From Crambe crambe (lineage: Eukaryota > Porifera > Demospongiae > Poecilosclerida > Crambeidae), in assembly GCA_963924555.1 (NCBI GenBank), contig OZ004592.1:3410001-3474000 (forward strand): DNA of 64,000 nucleotides, in the 5' to 3' direction. The notes under the pieces are model-generated. The model was given only the letters and a program-made list of their open reading frames with translations. It searched no databases and was not told the DNA's origin. Positions 47,096-64,000 of this stretch are shown one piece after another (the first letter of the stretch is position 1; each line of letters opens with the position of its first letter). A program made the position numbers and the translations under genes.

Positions 47096-50000
47096 TTATG
47101 TTATATTCATGTTATATCGTAAGACACAGTATAAACAAGTGAACAGAACAAGAAATGTGATAGAAAGATATGATAGAGAAAACAATGAAGCCAACATGAA
47201 CACTATAAATAACAAAAGTAAGTTATAGTAAGAGCCAAATGGCCTCAGATCAATTCTTGGGGTGGTAGAGACTCTGAATACATCGATTATGTAACAATAC
47301 ATGAAGTATTAAAGCATTGTTAATGTACCTTGGACGATTAGAAAACAGTGGTCTTAAGATCTTACTAGTAATACTATTACTAGATCCAATAGCACTCAAC
47401 TGAGAAGAAAACTGGAAGAATAGCAATGGTGATAAAATCTGAGTAGTACAAAATGGGAGCGATAACTTGTTATTTATTTGTACCATGGTATTCAAGTGCA
47501 TGGAGATGCTGAACAACATTCGTACAAGAGTTGCATTTTCATAAGACCGAAGAGGTTGAGTAAGTGGATCTCCTCCATATTTCACATTTAGCTTTGATGT
47601 ATGTAAGAGGCTTACATCCTGATAAAGTAGTACAATGGTCCTGTATTACACTGAAAAGGAAGAACTAAACCTACAGTAACATCACTTTCTGATCCACTGG
47701 TCATATTATGAAAGTCTTCTGAGATGCTCTCATTGGCGAGAGGGAGAGAAACTGGTAACTAAAAGATAATGTAGCATAAAAGTCCAGTTTCTGCTTCATG
47801 CAAATCCTTGTCCCTAATAACTACCGTAATCGTATAAACTTTTGGAGGTTTAAATTTCGTGATTTCCGGAGCTGTTCCTATAATAAAAAATTTCCGCAGG
47901 TCTAATTTTCGTAGCAAGCACATGGAAAATAATGCATGCGCATAATAGCTATATCATTGCCTGCTGCTGGGGCCGAGTGATGATGGCTATATTTGTGGCT
48001 ACTACAGAGAAATCTAGATAGTCCCCCCAAAAGAAGGCTAGGCTGGCGATGCCAGACTAAAATCTAGACTGCTACGGAAGGCAAGATGCTTCGTTGTAGA
48101 AGAGAGACAGGTAACGGCCATGATCCCGGTAATGAAGCATGATACTTTCGTCTCACGGACTATCTGCTCCAGGTTTTTTTCCAGCTGCTATCGATATCAC
48201 ATCGCATGCGCATAGTCGTCATATATGACGTCATAGTACTAAGACTTCGTTTATTATTTTCAAGGATTCTGATCGACTACGAAAAAAACGAAAATAAAAC
48301 CCCATCGAAAATTTATACGATTACGGTATGTAGCTAAGTTGGTACAAAATACAATTGTACCTCATAAATTTGGAGTAGATATGATGATGTTTCTTCCAAC
48401 ATTTGAACTATTTTTGAGTTACTGTCATCACTGGTGTTGTGTTTCTTGTATTCCCCAGGAGAAAAATACACAGTCATTTTGTCGAAAAGAGATCTTTGTA
48501 AGGTCAAGCATCATTTTACCAGCTGAAAAACTCCAAAAAGAGAAAATTATGCATATAATACCTTTTGTTTCTGGGAGAGAGTGTCAAGTCATCAGTATCT
48601 GTAATTACGTATTTTCTTGATGGTACAGACATCAATTCTTTACATTGTGACACATTAAGCTGAAGCTTCTGTACCTGTATATGGCAATCCAATAATCACA
48701 CATACAAACTAAGACTTCTTGGACAGTTCTTCTAGAGTTAAAACCGATTCTTAGTAGCTATGATCTTATACCAAACTTCAAACTTCATAACAGTTTTAAA
48801 AATATTTAATTATTTAAATTTAGCACCTGAAAATAATAGTAGCCTTAAGGTAAGTTTGTATCACCTCACGGACTGTCTTTTCATTAAAAAGAGGAGTATA
48901 AATAAATTCAGGCCCACAGCACTGAAGAAAGCTGGACTTGATGGAATGAGGTCCAGAAGCAGCCATGAAAGAATCTTGCATTACTCCTTCACCTGTATCA
49001 TGTAATAGGAGAGACTCTCCACGCTTCAAGACATCGCTCAAACCATTTTTTGAGAATACCTGTAACAGGTTCAGAGTTCATCATGTTGGTTTGTAGTCAT
49101 GTAGGAACAAGTGTTTATATCATACATCTAGAGAGTGGAATTCTCCGCTGTTTCATAGATTTGTTTGGTTATGCAAGACTCCATGAAGAACAATACTTAT
49201 CCAACCCCATTATCCGACCCATGATACTGTACTATAGAGGCTATAAAAATATTGTTCCTGACTCCCCCCCCATAAATGATCTAAACAGTGTTATAACCAC
49301 GTGGATCAATAAAATTTGTAACTATGTAAATTCAACTCTCTTAGGCTGCTGGCACTAATACCTTAAAAACTCTACAGATTAATGTCACATGAATGCTAGT
49401 AGTCAAATCAAAGGTATGGCATCTTCCAAGAAAATCAATGAATAAAGTTGAATAGAAAGGAAAATTGTCCCATATGAAGCACTTCCTGCAATAATAAACC
49501 AGAATGTATCCTAATAACTGCTTCCAAGATGGCCAAGCTCCTGTTGGATACCAAGTACAATAATTGGTGAGTGGTATGTGAATATTTTAGCTGTGGCATA
49601 TACATAGATTCAATCTCAAGATTTTAAAAATTTGACTTTCAGTCATGGCCTCAGAGAGTGGAGCACCAACTTTGGGATGTTATCCCACCGACAAAGGAGT
49701 GATCCCAGGATCTTTGATAGAAACAAACTACATCATCAAATCTAGCATGTATACCATTTTATAACAAATGCATCCAGAGACATTTTTCTGATCTAAGAGC
49801 TTCTCAGATGAATGCTTACAAACTCACTACAGAGATAATTCTGCACACTATTTGATTTCCAGAAGTTCTTATACCACAGTCAATTCCTTGCTAGTGTCTA
49901 AATTAAAGCCAAGAGCTCTCTGGAATGTTATTACAATATTTAAACTCAGCAAACCACATGTGATGGTACACAGTCATGATGAAAATTATACTGGCTGTGC

Positions 50001-52081
50001 TGGGGTATACAGAGCAGCATGAAATGAATCGGTCAAAACACAATAATCAAGCCACTGTACTACATACATACCATTGTTCCACAGGATAGTCTCCATCTAC
50101 AGACACTTGCTTAGGATCAGTATATCTCCAAGGCTGAATGTAGGACAGCCACAATTCTATAATCTGCATATTCAACATTGCATAGATGCTACTGTCTCTC
50201 TCCTGTTAGAAAGCATTCTAGCATGGTTTGATCTTCATAACAATGCTTATTTAATCCTTCCATAGCATGTCTGCATGCTGAGGCTCCTTCAGACAGAGGT
50301 GATATGTGAAAAGGAAGCATACATTTGACTTTTTCAAGATCTTTTTTCTACTTGGTATGTAAAAATACATGTATAATGGCGTGAATATTCTAGATAAAGC
50401 AAAGCACTACATTTAGTGTAAAGCATGCAGATTAGATCCAATCTATATGGATGCTGGATAAATATGGCATTTGATCATTAACCTGAGTGACTCACATATC
50501 TATAGTTATCATCACACGGACAATACTTCATGTAGCCCTGTATATATTGAAAAAACTTCTTTCTCAATAATGATGAATTGATTGACCTGTACACACAATA
50601 TGAAAACTGCTCAATCCTTAAAGTGACTATGAGCTCATGGTTACCTTCGAAGTGTGTCAGTAATCTGAAGCACTTCACTGAATTGTGACGTAGTCTCTGA
50701 AGTCATGGTAGTACCATTGATAAAATAATAAATATGTTTCACCAATCTTCGAAGGAGCAAAATTGTTTCAATACTTGGAATATGAGAATTCTGCAACAAC
50801 AACAAACAAAAACAACAAACAAACAAACAAACAAACCGAAAAACAAACCAAATTTGTATACTTATGGAATTAAGACTTGTAATACCTGAGATAAATTTAG
50901 TACATCTTCTTGGAGAATGTAAGGGTCAAGCCAAAATTCTAACAAGATCTAAGAAATTAATCAATCATAGCTATCAGTTCTATATTATGTACACACCTCT
51001 ATAAATCGTTCTGTAGGAGTTTTCTCGTACATTTCATTTTTACAATTGGTGTGGATTGAGAGTAAGGTTGGCTTTAGAGATAACTCTAAAGAGAATAACA
51101 TTTCTAATGATAGTACCATGTGAATGGCCAGGAATTTCACATAGTGTGTACAGTACACATCTCCCCACTGTTCAGCAAGATTACCTGAAGGTTTACATCC
51201 AAGTCTGTCATGATTCTCTTTCACTCGGAGAAACTTTGCAGGAAGAGGAACAGCACCTTGGAATGGCAAATACAAGTCCAGATAAGTTTCAAACAAGTGA
51301 GTATACAGAGCATCTTGTACATAAACCATCGGATTCTATTTAAAAGAATGTTATACATAAATCATGTTGCAGATGCATGCTACATACATCATCACCTTTT
51401 GAGATTGAAAGCAACCACTATAGTAGGCAAAGTGATAAAAAAAGTAATCAAATGCAGCTAAATAATGTTAATTAAGGAGACCAAGATTACAGTAGTGACT
51501 GCTTCTTCACTATTCATACAGCAACACACACATTACAACATGCAGTGTACTTCCAACAAAGAAAGATAGGATGGCTACCACTCACAGAGTTGCCAACCAC
51601 ACATGAAAGGATACATAAATGCTCCTTTCTTCTTGTGAAATAATCCATAGAATTGCAGCCTGTTACACTAACCTTGGTGGATTGCTACAGTCACAAATTA
51701 AAAGTACTTCCAATTTATAGAGGCACTTATGTACGTACACACAAGTGTGAAGGTAATTCATATGCCAAATCTTTGTCATCCAGCTTTTTGAGCAAGTTAA
51801 AAATGTCTCCACCAGGATGTAAAAAATTGTATGCTGGGTTATAATCTGGATGTTGATTAGAAAGGAATCGTAGTCCCCATCCCATAGTTTGATCAAATCC
51901 AAATATGTTAGAGAGGAGATGAGGAAGAAACTGGTGAAGATCCTGAGAGTCAAATAGAGATACTAATGTACATTACTATAGACTTTCCCTGTACCTTGGC
52001 ATGAAAATATCCCAATCTTTGTCTGAGCCCATTACACTTCAAAGATACACTTGGACCTTGCAGAATCGAATAAAGATCAGC
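47096..52081 (-). CDS. SMPD4: Sphingomyelin phosphodiesterase 4 (neutral SMase 3)
   Basis: Recognised by a collinear series of motifs matching vertebrate SMPD4. 51995-52081 and 51739-51942 give DLHQFLPHLLSNIFG, WGLRFL and HPGGDIFNLL. About 51580-51659 gives IYVSFHV. 50997-51335 gives DALYTHLFETYLDLYLPF. 50886-50948 and 50645-50790 give SIETILLLRRLVKHI. 50496-50586 follows. 50072-50163 gives ELWLSYIQPWRY and 49362-49485 gives STLFIDFLGR. 48865-49059 gives VLKRGESLL and PEFIYTPLF; 48562-48674 follows. About 47688-47755 is a likely exon. 47329-47618 gives GGDPLTQPLRSYENATLVRMLF. 47096-47255 is the C-terminal membrane anchor (SYYNLLLLFIVFMLASLF). The enzyme hydrolyses sphingomyelin to ceramide at the ER and nuclear envelope. 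The start exon (about ten residues) and one or two middle boundaries are unresolved. Confidence 0.88.
47822..48328 (-). mobile_element. TIR element, short copy (TACCGTAATCG family)
   Basis: Bounded by TACCGTAATCGTATAAACTT and AAATTTATACGATTACGGTA. It matches both ends of the 32733-34289 element in reverse orientation but lacks its central kilobase. Like the long copy, it contains an internal CCAGACTAAAATCTAGACTG block, so the block was present before the copies separated. It sits in an SMPD4 intron. Confidence 0.85.
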
Positions 52082-53343
52082 CTATCCATCATAAAATGTG
52101 AAAGTTAGCAAACAAGCAATTATCTTGGCCATATGAAGAGCTATATTATGTAGCCACTATCTAACATGCATACTTACTCATCACAATACTATTCTTGTAT
52201 TTAACTATGCTAATCAAAAGTATATGTATGGAAAGTCAGCTATTGATCTTTTACAGGAGTGGGTTAGTGGAATGTCCTCTCATGTTCCACCTCCACAAAT
52301 GGAGTGATCAAGGCGTACTCAATCGACACTTATCAGACTTTGTCTACTACTTTACTTGTTTAGTAGCTTCTACTGGTCAAACAGTAGCAGCTAAATGACT
52401 CATAGTATATAAACGACAACCCCTTAGATACAATTACAGTTTAGATAATCCAAAAGGGGTGTGGTGTGGACAGAGGGCATCAGTCTAAACCTCGTGCTCC
52501 AAGAAGCCAAGAAGAATAACCTTCGGCTGATCAGCTCCCACCCACCCAATCCCCTTTCCCTATCTTTCCATCATTTGGGCCAGATGTTGGGTAATTCCCA
52601 ACAATTCTCCCTCCTTCACACCACTTAGTGCCTAAAGGTTGATTTAGGGGGGTTTGTTCAATACCTCTGCCTCCAAACTACGTACATGACAGGGGTTGGA
52701 CCAAAATCAGGACTTCCTCATCAAGATGACAATCAAGATAAGGTGTAAGGTAAGTGGGAATAGAATTTTAACTAGAATTCCACTTGCAAATATTGAAGCG
52801 AGCTTAGTGCACCCAATAACACCTCTGGTGGTGCTATCACTAGCTATAGTTTTCTGTCTGTAGCTAAATTTTCTTCAACCATTAAATCATACCATTATGT
52901 TTGCTTTGATGCCTAGCCTTGGGTTCTCTGAGCATGAGCTGCCTGGTGTGGCTGACCCTTTACCATACCTCCCTGCGTTATTATGGTAAAGGGTTAGCAA
53001 GTAAGACGTAAAGCCAGCAGACCGGCGCGGCAGCGACATTTGGATCGCGCCATCCAACCCAGTACCCCAATACTAGCACCCTCTGCTCTAAGTGATGTAG
53101 GTGTCCTACATACACCAAAAACTGGCCAGTAAATGGACTTCATACAGGAATTGATTTACATAATCTGCCTAGACTGGTGCTAATTTATCACTAATGGTCA
53201 ATAAATCTGTGCAAACACAGTACTGGTTGAGAACATGAAACATGGGACTACTTGGGTTTGTAGTTCGTAATTCAAACTGACAATAGCAACTGAATCGGAA
53301 AATATCACTCATTACAAGCTGAAGAGAGTAAAAATGATCATAA
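52082..53343. other. Interval between SMPD4 and BCKDHB
   Basis: This should hold the SMPD4 first exon and promoter, which I could not place. A minus-strand frame at about 53177-53322 (starts MSDIF) has no recognised motif. At 52949-53005 lies a decayed relative of the TGGCTGACCCTTTACC hairpins. Otherwise nothing evident. Confidence 0.4.
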
Positions 53344-56150
53344 TTAATAGCTACAAACTAGGTTTATTGCTTCGTAACACCTATATTTATCAGGAAGATA
53401 AAATGGTTCGAAGATCAAAGGGAAAGGAGTATCCCAGCCACAAACTCTCTGAATAGGAGCTTCAAGATTTAAAAAGCACTCCTCCTATAAATGAATTAAA
53501 ATTGTAAATTACACACATGCACAGTGACCTTTGAATCGTTGTCTTGAGAATAAAAAAAAATTCCAATAAGTGTCTCATAGAAACGGGTACATATGTACCT
53601 GAATGGTTGATGCAACTTCACTTGCAAATCCAGCAGTTAATGGAGCCTCATGAGCAATGATCATTCTTCCTGTTTTGCACACTGACTATTCATTAACCAA
53701 ATAAACTCCATGTAGGATCTTGATTAGCACAAATTCATACTGCATATTACCTTTATAACTGTGTCTGTATCCCATGGTGTCAATGTACGCAAGTCTATTA
53801 ATTCACATGAAACACCCAATTCTTCCTTTGCCATTGTGCAAGCTTTGCGTAACACTTGAATCTGAGCACCATATCCCACCACAGTTACATCTGAACCTAA
53901 TTATTTGAAGAGTTGGGGATGAACTAGAAAGGGTCCCAGAAAAGCCCTGTGTACCTGTAATCATGACTTCAGCAGACGACAAAGGAATTTCATAATCCTC
54001 AACAGGAACATCTTCAACAGCAGCTCTGTATAAGCCTTTAGGTTCAAAGAAAAATACAGGATTCTCATCTCGGATGGATGATAAAAGTAAACCCTTAGCC
54101 TGACTAGGACCACGTGGTATCACAACCTGCATAATAATTAACAGAAATTATCTCCAGGTACTTATAACTAAAGAAGCTTGAATGTTGGATGTGCTTGGAA
54201 TCAAGCAATGAATGACAATAATGGCATCCAGGTTGTAAGGTTGGATTCCCAGCCAGTAAAACATCGCAGCAACTGTGCATATTTTTATCAAAGTGGCAAA
54301 AAGTAGCTACAGTGTAACTTAAAGCATTTTCCAGTCACTACTACAATATTACTGATATGTATTGCCTTCTGTGTAGCTTATGGGTTATTTCTAGTCAACA
54401 GAAAAAGGAATGCAGAAGGTGAATTTGGTGGAAGTTTAGAAGAAGTCGATTAGTCACATAGTTACATGATTCTAAATAGACACTGTGATCAAGGAATCTA
54501 CAGTATTCAGAAACCCAAGGGTCCGAGCTGTGGCAGCCCAAGTGAAGCAAGGGCACTACTACTAGGGGCCCAAGAGTTACTGTAAATATTGTTGATAGTG
54601 TCTAACTAATTTAGAATACAGCCACAGCTATTGTATGTGGATACAATAGTGGCCTGAGAGTGAGATCACTATGAAATAATTATATAAAAATTGATCCATA
54701 AGTTAGTGCTAGTTCCTGCCATGAAAGCTAGAAATACACCAGTGAACCAATTTAGAAATCTTGAAATTTTGGTCAGCCATTAAAATGGTCAATAATGACC
54801 AGAGACCAATAATTATTTCTAGGTCTGTATGTATGTGACTCTTAATTTGTGCAGCTACACATAACTAAAGTACCTTAATGCCAGGAACATGAGCATAAAA
54901 ACTTTCAACACTCTGGGAATGATAAAGTGCACCATGACCAACGGCACCATACGGAGCTCTAACTGTTAGTCTACCACAATGATATGAACCACCTGAACGA
55001 TAACGAAACTTAGATGCTTCATTCACAACCTACACAATACAATACATATATAAATATAAGAACAAGTGTATGTGTACTTGGCAAGTATACTATGCACCTG
55101 ATCAAATGCAGGATGGATATAATCAGCAAACTGGATTTCAGCAATAGCAGTTGAACCCTGCGTTGCAAGACCAATTCCAAATCCCATTATTCCTTGTTCA
55201 CATAGAGGAGAATTAAAAACTCTGTGTGCACCTAAAAATTTGGTATAATCACATGAAATGCAGGCCAACAGCATAGGTAAACTCCACACAATGCTAGGTG
55301 TTCAAATCAAGGCAAATCTTCACACCAATGATAGTTTATCATTTACCAGTCCCATTGCTTCATAATTCATAATCACTAGTAGCTTTGATACGGAGATATC
55401 AAAATGCACAATAGAAGTTCATCAACTATCGTATAAAATCTCAGTAGATGAAGAAAATCCTGTCAGTAGCATCACATAGTACCCATGTTCATCATACCTG
55501 CTTCTATACACAGGAATAGCTGGTAAGGTCCCAATTTTTTCGCACAAACAAAGACTGGTTTATTGGTCTGATCCGTGTTTCAATGGCTGAGTTCCAGACC
55601 TGGGTAATCTGAGGAAAGAACATACCATATTTATCTCGAAGCCCAACAGTGCATCTGAACACTCCTCCAAATGCCACATCTTCTCCAAATATAGTGGCAG
55701 ATTGATCCTTTTCCATAGATATATCCATAGCATCACGTACAGCCTCAACCAGATTCATTTTTTTGCATGTCCCTAAAGGTTATGTACAGATGGTGATGCA
55801 GTGCATAATACTCGGACTCTTGTTGACTTGAGAAATAATTCTGGTAAAGGGTCGGCATATGGCTATATATAAGGTAGATCTGGTTCCAGTGTACTATTGC
55901 AGATCTAGTGGTCTGTAATAGCTTTATGGCTATCTGGATCAATTAAACTAAGTTATGAGCACTATTCCTCTTATTGTCACTTCAGAATGGTAGACCCTAC
56001 TTGGGAACCAAACTTTAACATACCTTGTATTGATGGTGATTCAGGAAGATAAGCAAAGTCTGAAGAACATCTGATATATAATGGATGCAAACTTTTGAAA
56101 GAACGAAGAAAAGTTTTACAAAGCTTTGTTACAACAATAGTCGTCGCCAT
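53344..56150 (-). CDS. BCKDHB: 2-oxoisovalerate dehydrogenase subunit beta, mitochondrial
   Basis: Eight exons with matching phases: 56024-56150, 55626-55772, 55098-55231, 54874-55029, 53955-54126, 53751-53896, 53599-53685, 53344-53484; 369 aa. This is the E1-beta subunit of the branched-chain alpha-keto acid dehydrogenase complex, which with E1-alpha and thiamine diphosphate decarboxylates the keto acids of Leu, Ile and Val in the mitochondrial matrix. The first about 35 residues are basic and hydroxylated with no acidic residue until the end, a mitochondrial presequence. Family motifs: [74 protein letters not shown] and a C-terminal [18 protein letters not shown]. No key segment is missing. 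Divergent from STPG2. Confidence 0.97.
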
Positions 56151-56304
56151 TATTGTGATTTGGCCACGCCCCTAAAATTATGCGCGCGCGCATGCTTGAA
56201 GTTAAGTTAACGTTATAGCGCGGGCGGCTCACGCGAGCTAGCTGTTACTATGGAAATAAATAATATCTCGTCCTGATGCCCACTAGCTAGCACTGGTCCC
56301 AAGG
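56151..56304. promoter_or_regulatory. Bidirectional promoter interval, BCKDHB / STPG2
   Basis: 154 bp between start codons. It contains a GC-rich stretch (GCGCGCGCGCATG, near 56183) unlike the AT-rich surroundings and no obvious TATA box. Confidence 0.55.
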
Positions 56305-61787
<5,483 letters not shown>

Positions 61788-61870
61788 CTAGCTAGCTATT
61801 AAAAAAATTTTTTTGATTAAAATTTTTTCTTGAAATTGTGCAATGCAGGGTTTGCTGCAAAACATGATAG

Positions 61871-63543
61871 CTATTTATTTTCTGAGACTCTTCCTTTGCC
61901 TAACTTATAAGCTCTAGCGGTGGTTTTAGTTTTGATGTGTTTATCCATTCTTGATTTCATCATTCTCCTTCTTCTGTCTTTATTTGTAGCACACCCATCA
62001 AGTGAAGTACATGCATTCTTTATTAAACCCATCGTGTCAATTTCATCAGGAATCTTGAAATACATAATATTATATCACTTTATATATCTTGGTGGCTGTA
62101 TTAGAGAAAACTCTCCCAACATGACAAGAGCAATACTACTCACTCACATTTACATATCTGATCAGTTTTCCTTGAATAAATAGCTGGTTGAAGTTGTTTG
62201 ATAACCCCTGCATTATAACTTCAAGGATTGAATAATTACATTAATAGCATTATAAGTTAACCTTAAGATCACTGACAGTAGCTCCAGCAAGAACAACACT
62301 GCAGCAAAGTAAAAATATATAGTCTTCATGAAGCTGTGCATTAATTTTAGGTGGGCCATAATCATCATAGGAGCTTCTAGCCAAACTCAAAGCCAAACAC
62401 ATGTCAATACACTTAGCAAGGGGCAAGTGGACTTGATAGAGGGCTGCCCCCTGAATCATAGCAGTAATTCAACCCCTGGAAGTAAAATCCTGGACAACTA
62501 AAATTCCCTACCAGTTACATGAAGTAAGCAGCTGCCAGTTATTAATAGCTAATTATAAATAACCATAAACTTAATAATGTAGTCATAATGCCCAGAGTAT
62601 ACCATCATCATCATGAATCAAGAAAAAGTTCAATTGGAATTATCATAACCGTGGTTCACTCAAAAAAATAATCCTGAAAGGTGGTAGCTACGGCCATATG
62701 CCCATGATCGCACCATCTGTAGCATCCAGCCATATAGAATCTTGACTAGCTAGTGTGTTGATTATGTTTCAACCCCTCTCACTGAGACTACTTTCAGACC
62801 AAGGAATAAACTGGGACTGGTTAGCTAGCACGTTATTTCTCACATGCTTTATTCTGCCATGTTCTTATGAATATGGATTTCCATACAGTACATTCCAAGT
62901 GTTCTTTACCCTTACTGGAGGGCTCCCCCCTAGATGGTAGCTATGGCTTTACAGTGGGACCTTGGTTATCCAGACACCTTTGTCCATTTTTTTTCCAGGC
63001 TGCTGGATAAGTGAATTAGTCCGATTGTGGTTATGCTGCATTGTATAATTTTTTCATAGCTAGTACTAACAGCCTTTCCTGTTGTTGTGCAGTTGTGCCT
63101 GTGCAAAGTAAAATCTATTATGCAAACAAGGGTGGATAACTGAGGTTCCACTGTACCACTATAAATGATCTGCTCTATAATGAGCAAAATCCCCAGAATA
63201 CACTAAATCCCTGGACTCCTGGACATATGGCCAAATCCTTGGACAAATCCAGCTAGACAGTTGGCAGCTATGGTGATTTACTTGGGAGGTCCACATGCAA
63301 TCACCCAGGTGAGACTAATTAGTTTGGTCAATGGATCTAGCCAGTTGACAATTACTTCATCCTGGAGTCTACATGAACAACTTTTCCTTCAATAGTGATC
63401 TCATTTTTCAGCTCAATGGTGACAGAACGATTATACAACGCTTGCAATATGCAGAGGAGAGATTGGCAAGAGGAGATTTTTTCTTTCAGAGAAATAAATT
63501 GGACCTTACTTATACTATCACGAGCGTCAGCTTCGAGATTCAT
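61871..63543 (-). CDS. LSM10: LSm10-like U7 snRNP Sm protein
   Basis: Exon 1 (63356-63543) gives the Sm1 half: SLLCILQALYNRSVTIELKN, then EGKVVHVDSRM, ending in phase 2. The last exon (from about 62046 to the stop at 61871) gives IPDEIDTMGLI, the usual end of the LSm10 Sm2 motif, followed by a basic tail (RRRRMMKSRMDKHIK). A middle exon is needed. The open frame at about 62250-62430 (SLARSSYDDYGPP ... LHEDYIFL) has the right position and character, but I could not make its borders fit the phase. LSm10 replaces SmD1 in the U7 snRNP that cleaves histone pre-mRNA 3' ends in the nucleus. The stop lies 83 bp from the STPG2 stop, convergent. Confidence 0.6.
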
Positions 63544-63755
63544 ATTATTCCGTTGTGGAACCTTAGACTACCATAGACCCCCAGACTGTGACAAGTGCTA
63601 GTGGTGCGCACCGGTCCCCCGGAGTGAGCCACGCCTCCATAATTATCTACCTACGGGCTGGCTAGCTACTATTAAAGCCAAGAGGAGTTAAAATGAGAGG
63701 GTGAAGTAGTTAAATTGTCTGCCATTGGTCGCTACTAAAATTCTTCCGATTTGGA
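63544..63755. promoter_or_regulatory. Bidirectional promoter interval
   Basis: 212 bp between the LSm10-like start (minus) and the secreted-protein start (plus), with a locally GC-rich part near 63600-63640. Confidence 0.4.
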
Positions 63756-63941
63756 ATGGAGATGAGTCGAGGAATTTTTATTGTTCTTGCTTATTGCTGC
63801 TTGTGTAGCTTTGCAAGTGCAGCAATACAGTTGATGGATTTCGGACCGAATTCAGATGATATGGAACTTTTAGATATATCTGCAGAGGTGCCATTGGAAA
63901 GGCCAGTTAGATACTTTGGTGAAGCTTTCTCTTCAGTATTT
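63756..63941 (+). CDS. Secreted protein, first exon only (possible NIDO-type)
   Basis: Sixty-two codons ending at a GTGAGT donor in phase 0; the gene continues beyond the window. The first about 23 residues are a signal peptide (FIVLAYCCLCSFASA), so the product is secreted or membrane-bound. The end, RPVRYFGEAFSSVFV, resembles the start of a nidogen (NIDO) domain, where a Phe-Gly-x-x-(F/Y)-S-S motif precedes the asparagine-glycine turn. That is a weak hint from about 15 residues. A second ATG two codons on could also be the start. Confidence 0.55.
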
Positions 63942-64000
63942 GTGAGTCATGTTTATTAATTATTAGCAAACTTGCAATGGAGTGCACTCTAGCTAATCGT

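Noticed and set aside
53177-53322. SMPD4 first exon beginning MSDIF
   Set aside because: No resemblance to SMPD4 N-termini and no donor in a phase that fits the next exon at 52081.

Overview
This is animal nuclear DNA: AT-rich, intron-dense and compact. Most genes are split into many short exons by introns of roughly 50-1000 bp with ordinary GT-AG borders. The gene set is metazoan: a Sox HMG-box factor, FUT8 with its C-terminal SH3 domain, a class C GABA-B-type receptor, SMPD4, BCKDHB, STPG2 and an LSm10-like protein. Small gene spacing, death-domain genes and hairpin repeats suggest an early-branching animal. A demosponge such as Amphimedon is my best guess, but this is an inference that a database search would settle.

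Layout. 1-3.6 kb: minus-strand death-domain exons, running off the left edge and continuous in splice phase with a decayed intron-bearing integrase gene. 3.6-9.1 kb: repeat-rich intergenic DNA with several foldback elements. 9.1-15.3 kb: a single-exon Sox gene divergent from a FERM plus beta-trefoil gene. 15.4-24.4 kb: FUT8 (minus), with a rearranged Crypton-like element in one intron. 24.8-35.7 kb: GABA-B-like receptor (minus). 36.0-40.1 kb: glutaredoxin-DEP-DUF547 gene (minus). 40.3-47.0 kb: a multi-pass membrane protein resembling UPF0658 (plus), with transposons and a minisatellite in its introns. 47.1-52.1 kb: SMPD4 (minus). 53.3-56.2 kb: BCKDHB (minus). 56.3-61.8 kb: STPG2 (plus). 61.9-63.5 kb: LSm10-like gene (minus). 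63.76 kb to the end: first exon of a secreted protein (plus).

Organisation. Start codons of divergent pairs are 62-212 bp apart (Sox/FERM-trefoil, glutaredoxin/UPF0658-like, BCKDHB/STPG2, LSm10/secreted protein), so they probably share promoters. Convergent pairs end 83-120 bp apart. The genes have unrelated housekeeping, signalling, ciliary and glycosylation roles and do not form one pathway.

Most unusual items: (1) a FERM domain followed by a three-fold beta-trefoil; (2) an integrase gene running phase-correctly into death-domain exons; (3) TIR transposons with 9-bp target duplications that carry a RecQ-like helicase fragment; (4) a Crypton-like gene with a short internal inverted segment; (5) a set of foldback elements sharing a GTAGGGAT motif. 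Exon coordinates were read by eye from splice signals and phase; I ran no alignment.
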